Part shown: one piece after another, positions 24,686 to 34,200 of the stretch | Layout of the letters: every line of letters starts with the position of its first letter | How positions within the stretch are numbered: the first letter of the stretch is position 1 | From: Sphaerisporangium krabiense | GTDB taxonomy: Bacteria; Actinomycetota; Actinomycetes; Streptosporangiales; Streptosporangiaceae | NCBI RefSeq assembly: GCF_014200435.1 | Contig: NZ_JACHBR010000001.1 | Span: 1,488,001 to 1,552,000 of the forward strand | Length of the DNA: 64,000 nt | Direction: 5' to 3' | Notes under the pieces: model-generated | What the model saw: only the letters and a program-made list of their open reading frames with translations | What the model was told of the DNA's origin: nothing | Databases searched by the model: none | Program-made: the position numbers and the translations under genes

Positions 24686-25405
24686 TCAGCGGCCCGCCTC
24701 CAGCGCCGACTCCGGCAGGCCGAGCATGCGGGCGAGGTCGGACAGCTCGGCCTCGAACAGCGCCCCGGAGTGGTCGCCGATGACCCGCGTCAGCCCGAGC
24801 GACTCCACGCAGACCATGCCGAACAGCCGCAGCCAGCAGCGCGTGAAGGCGACCGCGGCCTCGGAGGACGGCAGGGGGATCTGCAGCCGTTCGAGCAGCC
24901 GGTCGGCCAGGGCCTCGCTCGCCGCCGGGTGGATGCCCGGCACGGTGGCGGACGCGCCGTACTCGTGCCAGACATGGAGGAAGATGTCGCCGAAGAACGC
25001 GCCGACCTGGGCGCGCGCCTGCCTGACCACGGCGTCGTCGTCCTCGGGGGTGGCCACGACGAGGGCGAGCTGGAACTCCGGCACATGCTCGACGGCCCAG
25101 CGGCGCAGGGCGCGGCTGGCCGCGATGAGCCGGCGGGCCGCGTCGGACTTGTCCTGCTCGTCGGTGGCGGAGGCGATGTACTCGGTGAGCTCGTCGAGGA
25201 TGTCGACGATCACCGCGTCCATGAGCTTGCGATGGCTGTCGAAGTAGCGGTAGATGCCCGGCGGGGTCATCCCCATCTCGCGGGCCACCGCGCGGATCGT
25301 CAGGGCCTCGACGCCCTGGCTCGTCAGGATCTCGCGGCTCACGCTCATCAGTTCGCGCAGCGTGGCGTCGCGAACCCTCTGCCGGCGTGACGTGCTGCTG
25401 CTCAT
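24686..25405 (-). CDS. TetR-family regulator
   Basis: A 239-residue repressor. The DNA-binding domain spans residues 8-60 (A-L-T-I-R-A-V-A-R-E-M-G-M-T-P-P-G-I-Y-R-Y-F-D-S), and the ligand domain fits the WHG-type TetR C-terminal family. ATG 25405 has GGAGGGG 6 bases upstream and is preferred over the longer frame. It is divergent from the sigma-factor gene with repeated TGTTACC sites between them. Confidence 0.9.
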   Translation of the reverse strand: MSSSTSRRQRVRDATLRELMSVSREILTSQGVEALTIRAVAREMGMTPPGIYRYFDSHRKLMDAVIVDILDELTEYIASATDEQDKSDAARRLIAASRALRRWAVEHVPEFQLALVVATPEDDDAVVRQARAQVGAFFGDIFLHVWHEYGASATVPGIHPAASEALADRLLERLQIPLPSSEAAVAFTRCWLRLFGMVCVESLGLTRVIGDHSGALFEAELSDLARMLGLPESALEAGR

Positions 25406-25483
25406 CGCGGCCCCTCCACGTGTCTGCTCCTCGTCCGGATCCCTCGGGCACCGTAGCGAATGATCCACTCCTGTCGCGTCAAG

Positions 25484-25548
25484 TGTTACCGGGTGTTAAC
25501 TTTTGCTGCTGCCCTTCGCGGAAGCATCTGGGCACAACCAATGTTACC
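25484..25548. promoter_or_regulatory. Repeated TGTTA(C/A)C sites between TetR and sigma-factor genes
   Basis: TGTTACC at 25484-25490, TGTTAAC at 25494-25500 and TGTTACC at 25542-25548 lie in the divergent promoter region in the same orientation. They are candidate binding sites for the TetR protein or a promoter-class signal. Confidence 0.4.
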
Positions 25549-25584
25549 TTCATTCGTGAGAGTTTCCATGAGGGAGGCAGGCGA

Positions 25585-26235
25585 GTGGTAGCGGCCGTTC
25601 AGGAAACCAGGCGAGAGACGGACACGCACGGGGGTGCAGCTCTGATGGACGGCTCCGGGACACGGACGCCCGGTTCCCCGAACCCGCGCGAGCTGCTGGC
25701 GGCGGCGTGCCGGGAGGGCGACCAGCGGGCGTGGAGGGAGCTCATCAAGCTCTACACCCCTGTCGTGTGGTCCGTGGCCCGATCGTTCCGATTACGGGCG
25801 GCGGACTGCGAGGACGTCTGCCAGCTCGCCTGGCTGCGTGTGGTGGAGAACATCGACCGGCTGCGCGAACCGGCCAAGTTCGCGTCCTGGCTGGTCACGA
25901 TAACCCGCCGTGAGGCGATCAAGCACATCGAACGGAACCGGCGGCACGTGCCCGTGGGGGACTACGCGCCGTTCGACGACCGGCCCGACGACACCGTGTC
26001 CGTGGAGGACGCCGTCATCGACCGCTGGCAGGACCCTCGCACGCTGGAGGCGTTCCGCGGCCTGGAGAAGCACCACCAAGCGTTGCTGGCCATGCTCATG
26101 CACGAGCCGGCGATGAGCTACGACGAGATCAGCGCCGCGCTGGGCATCCCCCGCGGCTCCATCGGCCCGACCCGGAACCGGATCCTGCGCCGTCTGCGCG
26201 AGAGCGTCCGGCCCGAACCCGCACTCGTCGGCTGA
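25585..26235 (+). CDS. ECF-like sigma factor
   Basis: A 216-residue sigma-70 family protein. Region 2 (about residues 45-110) has A-A-D-C-E-D-V-C-Q-L-A-W-L-R-V, and the region 4 helix-turn-helix (about 165-205) has M-S-Y-D-E-I-S-A-A-L-G-I-P-R-G-S-I-G. GTG 25585 follows GAGGGAGG; ATG 25645 (M-D-G-S-G) is the alternative, giving 196 residues. No anti-sigma gene is adjacent. Residue 70 is a TTA leucine codon, rare in this genome. It lies 300 bp upstream of the lipid cluster and may control it, but that is only positional. Confidence 0.86.
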   Translation: MVAAVQETRRETDTHGGAALMDGSGTRTPGSPNPRELLAAACREGDQRAWRELIKLYTPVVWSVARSFRLRAADCEDVCQLAWLRVVENIDRLREPAKFASWLVTITRREAIKHIERNRRHVPVGDYAPFDDRPDDTVSVEDAVIDRWQDPRTLEAFRGLEKHHQALLAMLMHEPAMSYDEISAALGIPRGSIGPTRNRILRRLRESVRPEPALVG

Positions 26236-26552
26236 CACGCCCCCGCGCGTCGGCACGACCCCACTCGCGTCGGCCGCCCGATCCGGTCTCCCGGACGGGC
26301 CTTCCTCACCTCCGCGCCCGCGGCGGGGGCGTTTCCCGCCCCGGTCCTATGGCGCGTCCCCATCTCATATGAAGTGACCGGTTCATACGTCTCATACCGT
26401 GAACCGGTCACTTTGTCATGCCTGCGGTAAGACGCCGTTCCAGATGGGAGGACCCATTTCCCGAGAAATCTCTCCAAAGGTGTATCCAGGCCGCCCACCG
26501 GCCTCTCTTTAACTAGTGAGAAGCGCGACAGGGACGGACACGGGAGGCACGG
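26236..26552. other. Intergenic region before the lipid cluster
   Basis: No gene is seen. A weak GC-rich hairpin follows the sigma-factor gene near 26277-26301, and a long inverted repeat lies at 26372-26413. The last 100 bases are lower in GC and should hold the cluster promoter. Confidence 0.6.
26372..26413. promoter_or_regulatory. Long inverted repeat upstream of the lipid cluster
   Basis: A perfect 14-bp arm (26372-26385, AAGTGACCGGTTCA) is mirrored at 26400-26413 with a 14-bp spacer. It lies 140 bp before the first cluster gene and 137 bp after the sigma-factor stop. Its spacing fits an operator bound by a multimeric regulator or a stable RNA hairpin. Confidence 0.6.
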
Positions 26553-27860
26553 GTGACTCCGCGAGTGGCGGTCGTCGGCGGCGGGATAGCGGGTTTGTCC
26601 ACCGCGTATCACCTGCGGGACGACGCGCGTGTGACATTGTTCGAGGCCGATTCCCGGCTGGGCGGCCACGCCAACACGATCGAGGTGCGCGAGGGTGAGA
26701 AGACCCTCGGCCTCGACACGGCGTTCATCGTGTACAACGAGGCGCACTATCCCATGCTGACCGAGTTCTTCCGCGAACTCGACGTGCCCACGCAGGACCA
26801 CCCGGGTCGATTCTCCTTCTTCGACCTGGACCGCGGGCGCAGCTACGTGTCGGAGGATTTCGAGCGCACAGAAGAGGAGATCGCCCGGCGTTACGACGCC
26901 GATTTCACCGGCCTGTGGCGCGAGGCGCGCCGGTTCCAGACCGAGGCGCCGCGCGACTTCGTCAGGAAGCGCGCCGACATCCCCCTCGGCGAGTACCTGG
27001 ACCGCAACGGCTACAGCGCCGCCTTCCGGTACGGCTTCGTGGTGCTGATCGCCACCGCCGCCTGGTCGGTGCCCGCCGAGCGGATCTGGGAGATGCCGGC
27101 GAGCACGGTCATCGCCTTCTTCTTCGCGCACGGCCACGAAGGGCTCGGCGGCCGGACCGCCCCCTGGCGCACGGTCACCGGCGGCAGCGTCTCCTACGTG
27201 CGCCGCGCGGCCGACCTGCTCACCCGCTCCGGCGCCGACCTGAGGCTCAACGCGCCGGTCAAGCAGGTCGCGCAGGACGGCGACCAGGTCGTCGTGCACG
27301 GCCCCGGCGGGCCGGAGCGCTTCGACCACGTGGTGCTCGCCACCCACGCCGACGACGCGCTGGCCGTGCTCGCCGAGCCGACCGCGGCCCAGCGGCGGCT
27401 GGAGGTCATCCGCTACCACGGCACCCGCACCGTCCTGCACACCGACGCCTCGGTGATGCCGGCCGACCGGGAGCGGTGGCGCAGCTGGAACTACGGCCGG
27501 GTCGGCGAGGGCGAGGACCAGCGGTCGTGGGTCGTGTACTACCTCAACGAGCTGCAGCACCTGCGGGCCGGCGCCGACTATTTCGTCACGCTGGACTGCC
27601 CGCTGCCGATCCGCGAGGACGCCGTGATCCAGGAAATGGCCTACCGGCACCCCGTCTTCACCACCGAGGTGCGCGCCCTCCAGCGCGACATCCACACGAT
27701 CAACGACGACGGTTCCCGTATCAAGCTCGCCGGTTCCTATTTCCACTCCCGGAAGATGGGAATCGACATCATCGGCAGTCACGAATCGGCTTTCGACTCC
27801 GGCGCGGCCGCCGCGGATGCCGTTCGCCGCACGGCGGGAATCGCCCCGGCCCGCGCCTAG
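26553..27860 (+). CDS. FAD-dependent oxidoreductase, amine-oxidase fold (COG2907-like)
   Basis: A 435-residue flavoprotein. The N-terminal dinucleotide motif V-A-V-V-G-G-G-I-A-G-L-S-T-A-Y-H (5-20) leads to E-A-D-S-R-L-G-G-H at 33-41 and a C-terminal FAD-contact region near 395-410. The group is usually found with cyclopropane synthase and DUF1365 genes, which are absent here. Related folds include polyenoic fatty acid isomerases and phytoene desaturases, so double-bond isomerisation or desaturation of the lipid product is a reasonable guess. GTG 26553 follows GGGAGG. First gene of the Pfa cluster, 62 bp before the ACP gene. Confidence 0.85.
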   Translation: MTPRVAVVGGGIAGLSTAYHLRDDARVTLFEADSRLGGHANTIEVREGEKTLGLDTAFIVYNEAHYPMLTEFFRELDVPTQDHPGRFSFFDLDRGRSYVSEDFERTEEEIARRYDADFTGLWREARRFQTEAPRDFVRKRADIPLGEYLDRNGYSAAFRYGFVVLIATAAWSVPAERIWEMPASTVIAFFFAHGHEGLGGRTAPWRTVTGGSVSYVRRAADLLTRSGADLRLNAPVKQVAQDGDQVVVHGPGGPERFDHVVLATHADDALAVLAEPTAAQRRLEVIRYHGTRTVLHTDASVMPADRERWRSWNYGRVGEGEDQRSWVVYYLNELQHLRAGADYFVTLDCPLPIREDAVIQEMAYRHPVFTTEVRALQRDIHTINDDGSRIKLAGSYFHSRKMGIDIIGSHESAFDSGAAAADAVRRTAGIAPARA

Positions 27861-27922
27861 GCCGCCGAATCCCCGCCCCTTTTCCCAAGAACGCCAATAA
27901 ACGGTCTGTAGCGAGGAATGCG

Positions 27923-28210
27923 ATGAACAACCAGGTGACGGCGGCGACCGCCGGGCTGACCGAGACCGAGGTCCGTGAATGGCTGGTCGGAAAGCTGGCC
28001 CACCGGCTCGGCGTGCCGGCGGAACAGGTGGACGCCGACCAGTATTTCGACGAGTTCGACCTGGACTCGACCGAGGCGCTGGTCCTTTCCGGCGAGCTGG
28101 AGAACTGGCTCGGATTCGAGCTGGAGACCACCGCCCTCTGGTACCACCCGACCATCAACGAGCTCGCCGGCTACATCGTGGAGAAGCAGCGCGATGCGAC
28201 GGCCCGATAG
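27923..28210 (+). CDS. Free acyl carrier protein
   Basis: A 95-residue carrier protein. The phosphopantetheine serine sits in F-D-L-D-S-T-E-A-L-V near residue 51, a D-S-T variant of the usual D-S-L, followed by the second helix (L-S-G-E-L-E-N-W-L-G-F-E-L) seen in PKS-associated ACPs. ATG 27923 is preceded by GAGGAA. The stop overlaps the start of the giant PKS gene by 17 bp. A separate carrier beside a synthase that has its own ACP suggests it loads a starter or carries the chain during tailoring by the flavoenzymes. Confidence 0.87.
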   Translation: MNNQVTAATAGLTETEVREWLVGKLAHRLGVPAEQVDADQYFDEFDLDSTEALVLSGELENWLGFELETTALWYHPTINELAGYIVEKQRDATAR

Positions 28211-31200
28211 GAAGCCAGCCCGGACGGTGAGCCGGGTGGGGTCCGCCCCCGAGGACGCGCCGGCGGTGGTCCTGGTCCACCCGGGCGCGCTGCCGGCCAC
28301 CGTCTACGCCGGCCTCGCCGCGGCGCTGTCCCCCGGGGCGGCCCTGCACGTGGTGAACCTCGAACACGTGCCGGAGTACTTCGAGGCGGCGCTGCGCGGC
28401 GGCGCCCCCGCCACCTCGATCCCGGCGCTGGCGGAGCGGATCGCCGCCGACCTGCGCGGCCAGGGACTGACCGCCGGCAGGTGGTGCCTGGCCGGATGGT
28501 CCTTCGGCGGCGTGGTGGCGCTCGAACTCGCCGGGCTGCTGGAGGAGCGGGAGCGCCCGTGCGCGCTGCTGGCCCTGGACAGCATCGCCCCCGTGCCCGA
28601 GTACACCCGGCTGGACGGCGACCTCGACGACGCCGGGGTGCTGCGCTGGTTCGCCATGTACCTGGGCGCCCGCCGCGGCGTGGCGGTGCCGCTGGACGGG
28701 CCGCTCCCCGATGACAGGGAGAAGGGGCTGCGGGAGGTCCTCGACCGGGCGCGTGCGGCCGGGGCGCTGCGGCCCGACACGACGCTGCCCGGCCTGCGCA
28801 AGGTGCTGGACACCTACCTGCAGGGGCTGGTCCGCAACAACCGCCTGGCCGTCGCCTGCGAGCCGCGCCGCTCGCCGGTGCCGGTGGTGCTGGTCAGGCC
28901 CGAGCACGGCCTGCTGGACGTGCCCGACCCGCTCGGCTGGGGCGGGCTGGCCGAGGACCTGACGGTGCTGGGCTGCCCCGGCGACCACTACACGATGCTG
29001 CACGATCGCGAGGCCGTGGACCGGATCGCCGGGACGGCGCTGGACCTCCTGGACGACCGGGCGGCCGCCGGCCCGCCCGCCGCGGGCATCGCGACGCTCT
29101 CGACCGGAACGGACCGTGTCATGGACAGCGAGAACACCTCCCCCACGCGGACGGGCGACACCCCCATCGCGATCGTCGGCCTCGGCGCGCTCTTCCCGCG
29201 CTCGGGCGACCTGCGCGAGTTCTGGGGCAACGTCGTCGACGCCGTCGACTGCATCGAGGACGTGCCGGAGACCCACTGGCGCGTCGAGGACCACTACGAC
29301 CCCGACCCCAAGGCCCCGGACAAGACCTACGCCAAGCGTGGCGGGTTCATCCCCACGGTGCCGTTCAACCCGCTGGAGTTCGGCCTGCCGCCGAACACCC
29401 TCGAGGTCACCGACGTGCTGCAGTTGCTCAGCCTGGTGGTGGCCAAGCAGACCCTCGCCGACGCGGGCGCGCCCGGCTCCGAGTGGTACAAGCCGGAGCG
29501 GACCGGCGTCGTGCTCGGCATCACCGGCGCGAACTCGCTGACCCAGCCGCTGGCGACCCGTCTGCAGACCCCCGTGCTGAAGGAGGTCGTCCGCAGCTGC
29601 GGTCTCACCGAGCGCGACGCCGAGGAGATCGCCGCCAAGTTCGTCAAGGCGTTCGCGCCGTGGGAGGAGCACTCCTTCCCCGGCATGCTCGGCAACGTCG
29701 TGGCCGGCCGCGTCGCCAACCGCTTCGACCTCGGCGGCACGAACTGCACCGTGGACGCGGCGTGCGCCAGCTCGCTCGCGGCCGTCCACATGGCGGCGGC
29801 GGAGCTGATCTCCGGCCGGGCCGACCTGATGCTCACCGGCGGCTGCGACGCCGAGAACACGATCCTGATGTACCTGTGCTTCTCCAAGACGCCCGCGTTC
29901 TCCAAGGCGGGGGCGATCCGTCCCTTCGACGAGACCGCGGACGGCACGCTGATCGGCGAGGGCCTCGGCATGCTCGCGCTCAAGCGCCTGGCGGACGCCG
30001 AGCGCGACGGGGACCGTGTCTACGCGGTGCTGCGCGGCATCGGCACCTCCAGCGACGGCCGGTACAAGAGCATCTACGCGCCGCGCAAGGAAGGCCAGAT
30101 GGTCGCGCTGCGCCGGGCCTACGAGGACGCGGGCTTCGGTCCCGAGCAGGTCGGGCTGGTGGAGTGCCACGGCACCGGCACGCCGGTCGGGGACCTCACC
30201 GAGGTCGGCGCGCTGCGCGAGGTGTTCGCCGCGGCGGGCGCGGGCCGCGAGGCCGTCGCGCTCGGCAGCGTCAAGAGCCAGATCGGGCACACCAAGGCCG
30301 CCGCGGGCGCGGCCGGCATGATCAAGACGTCGCTCGCGCTGTACCACAAGCTGCTGCCGCCGACGATCAACGTGACCGAGCCGCGGGGCGCGATGGAGTT
30401 CGGCTCCTCGCCGTTCTACGTCAACACCCGCACCCGGCCGTGGATCACCGATCCCGCGCGTCCGCTGCGGCGGGCCGCGGTCTCCTCCTTCGGGTTCGGC
30501 GGCACCAACTTCCACTGCGTCCTGGAGGAGCACGACCCCTCCGGCGCCGCGCTGACGGTGCTGCACCGGACGTCGCGGGTCCACCTGTGGCACGGCACGG
30601 ACCCCGAGGCCCTGCTGAAGGCGGTCCAGGACGACCCGGCCGGGCTGGACGACACGGCGCCGGTGCCCGCCGGGCACGCGCGGCTCGCCGTGGTCGCCCG
30701 CGACGAGGCCGAGCTGGACCGGCTGCGCGGGCAGGCGTGCGCGCGCCTCGCCGAGAACCCCGGCGTGGCGGCGTTCGAGCTGCCCGGCGGCGCCTTCTAC
30801 CGCCGCGCCGCGGCGGCGCCCGGCAAGGTCGGCGCGCTGTTCGCGGGCCAGGGCAGCCAGTACGTCTCCATGGCGGCGGAGGCGGCGCTCGCGGTCCCGC
30901 CGGTGCGGGCCGCGTTCGACGCGGCGGCGGCGCACTTCGCGGACGCCGAGCCGCTGGGACGGGTGGTCTTCCCGCCGCCCGCGTTCGACGAGGACGGCAG
31001 GCGCCGTCAGGACGACGCGCTGCGGCGCACGGACTACGCCCAGCCCGCCATCGGCGCCGTCTCCGCCGGGCAGTACACCTTCCTCAAGGAGCTCGGCTTC
31101 GCCGCCGAGGGCGCGCTCGGCCACAGCTTCGGCGAGGTGACCGCCCTGTGGGCGGCGGGGAGCCTCACCACCGAGCAGTTCTTCCGGCTGGCCAGGGAAC

Positions 31201-34200
31201 GCGGCGCGGCGATGGCGGAGCGCGGCGAGGGCGACGACCCGGGCACGATGGCCGCCGTCCCGGCGGGCCTGCCGGAGGTCGAGCGCCTGCTCGACGGGCA
31301 CCCCGACGTCGTCGTCTGCAACGTCAACGCGCCCGACCAGATCGTGGTCGGCGGCGGACGCGACGCGGTCGCGGCCTTCGTCGAGGCGTGCGCGGCGGCG
31401 GGGGTGAAGGCGAGCCCGCTGCCGGTGGCGGCGGCCTTCCACACCCGTTACGTCACGCACGCGGTCGAGCGGTTCGCCTCGGCGGTCGCCTCGGCGGTCG
31501 TCGCGCCCCCGGCCATCACGGTCTACGCCGACACCGAGGGCGCCTCGTACGGCGCCGACACCGGCGAGAACGCGCGCGTTCTCGTCCAGCAGCTCGCCCG
31601 CCCCGTCGGCTTCGCGCCCCGGGTCGAGCAGATGTACCGCGACGGATACCGGGTCTTCGTCGAGTTCGGGCCGAAGAAGGTCCTGACCGGCCTGGTCCGG
31701 CGGATCCTCGCCGACCGTCCCGACGTGGTCGCGCTGTCGGCCGACGCCGGGCCCGGCGGTGACAGTGACCACGCACTCAAGCAGCTCGCCGCGCGCCTGG
31801 CCGTCCTCGGCCTGCCGCTGACCGGTTTCAACCGCTACACCGCGACGGCGGCCGAGCCGCCGCACTCCGAGGGGATGACGATCCAGTTGAACGGTGTGAA
31901 CTACGTGCCCGAGGCGCGCCGCCGCGAGTACCGTGACGCACTCGAGAACGGGTACACGGTGGAGGGGACGTCCGCGGAGGGCGCCGCCACCGAGACCGCC
32001 CCGGCCACGGGCCAGACCAACGGCCACGCCGCCAACGGGCACGGCTCGAACGGGCACGTCAACAACGGGCACAGCGCCAACGGCCACAGCTCGAACGGAC
32101 ACGGCACCAACGGCCACAGCTCGAACGGGCATGGGGCCGGCGGGCACAACGGCAACGGGCACCCGGCGCCCGGCGCGGCGCCGAGCGTGGGCGCCATCGC
32201 CGCCAGCCACCTCGCCATGCACGGGGAGTACCTGCACAGCCAGCTCCGCCTGTCCGAGCGCCTGACCAACCTCGTCGAGGAGGGCAGCCGCCAGGACGCC
32301 GGCCCGTCGGAGAACACGATCGCCGGCATCACCGCCGTCACCGAGCACAGCCTGGCCATCGGCCAGAGCCACGTCTGGGCCAGCGAGGTGCTGCGCAGCT
32401 TCGCCCAGCTCGAAACGACCATGATCGCGCCGGACCGCGCGGCCGGAGGCGACCTGGCGGGCCCGTCCCTGCCCCAGGCCGTCGCGCCGTCGTACGAGCT
32501 GCGCGCCATCGGCTCCCGTCCGGGCGCCTGGCCGCAGGAGGCGGAGACCGGGTACGACGGGCGGAACGGCAACGGCCACAACGGCTACGCCGCCAACGGG
32601 CACCAGGCTCAGGGCCACACCGCCACGCTCGCCCCCGCCGCCCCGGTCGCCTTCGCCGAGGCCCCCGTCCAGGCTCCCGCCCCGGCTCCCGTCGTGGAGA
32701 CCACCCCCGTCGCCACGGCCCCCGCTCCGGTCGCCGCGGCGCCCGCCCCCGCTCCGGCCCCCGCGCAGGCCCCGGTGCAGGCCGGCGCCGCCCCGGCCGC
32801 GGCCGACGCCGCGACCGTCCAGGCCGCCCTGCTGTCCATCGTCGCCGAGAAGACCGGCTACCCCACCGACATGCTCGACCCCTCGATGGACGTGGAGGCC
32901 GACCTCGGCATCGACTCCATCAAGCGCGTGGAGATCATGGGCGCGCTGCGCGAGTCGTTCCCCGGCTCGCCGTCGGTGAGCCCCGAGCGGCTCGCCGAGC
33001 TGCGAACGCTCGAGGACATCGTCCAATTCATCGCGGGAGCGGCGGCCGAGCCGACCGGGGCGGAGGTGGTGAACGGCCCAAAAGCTGAGGCCCTGCCGCG
33101 GATCGACCGCCGGCAGGCCCGTCTGACCCGGCTCCCGGTCCCCGACCGGCAGGAGGACGCCTACAGAGACGCTCCGCTGGCCCTGGTGACCGGGGCCGGC
33201 GGGCCGCTCGCCGACGCGGTGGCCGCCAGGCTCCGGTCCGCCGGGTGGCGTACGGCCGGGCCGGACGCCGCGGAGGACGGGCTCGACCTGGTGCTGTACC
33301 TGGCGCCGGAGCGGGTGGACGGCACGCCCGCCGCCCTGGCCGCGCTGCGCGAGACGGCGATGCTGGCCCGCGACACCCAGCGCGCGCTGGAGTCGACGGC
33401 CGGCCGGTCCGCCTTCGTCACGGTGACCCGCCTGGACGGCCGCCTCGGCGTCACCCCGAACGCCGGGCCCACGGGCGACGACGGCCTCGCGACCGTCGCG
33501 CTCGGCGGGGTGTCCGGCCTGGTCAAGACCCTCGCCATCGAGGCGCCCACCGTGTTCTGCCGGGCGATCGACGTCGAGGCCGGGCTCGCCGACGAGCGGG
33601 TCGCCGAGATCGTCCTGGCCGAGCTGTACGACCCGCGGGCCGGGCTGCGCGAGGTGGGTCACACCGCCGACGGCGCCCGGTGGACGACGACGCTCACCGG
33701 CGAAGGGCCTCAGGCGGCGCCGGTGGCGCCGCCCGGAGAGGGCGACCTGCTGGTGGTGACCGGCGGCGGGCGCGGCGTGACGGCCGCGTGCGTGGTCGAG
33801 CTCGCCCGGCGGCACGGCACAGGTCTGCTGCTCCTCGGCCGCACGCCGCTGGCCGACGAGCCGGAGTGGGCCCGCGAGGTGCCCCTGGACCGGCTGAAGG
33901 CGGCCATCGCGGCGGCGCTCAAGGCGGGCGGGGCGAAGGTGACCCCGCGCGACGTCGAGCCCCGCTTCCAGGAGCTGAAGGCGCAGCGCGAGATCCGCAC
34001 GACCCTGGCGCTGGTGGCCGAGGCCGGAGCGGCGGCGACGTACGTGCCGGTGGACGTGACCGACCCCGCCGCCGTCCGCGCGGCGCTCGCGCCCTACCGG
34101 GACCGCGTGGCCGGGGTCGTGCACGGCGCGGGCGTCCTCGCCGACCAGCTCATCGTGGACAAGCGCCCGCAGGACGTCGACCGGGTGCTCGGCACCAAGC

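Noticed and set aside
29119-29121. Internal ATG as the true PfaA start, with a separate thioesterase gene
   Set aside because: No stop codon separates the two parts and no Shine-Dalgarno precedes this ATG; kept only as an alternative.
32019-32162. Regular repeat spacing suggestive of a CRISPR-like array
   Set aside because: The repeats are 9-15 bp, in frame and encode N-G-H inside a large enzyme.
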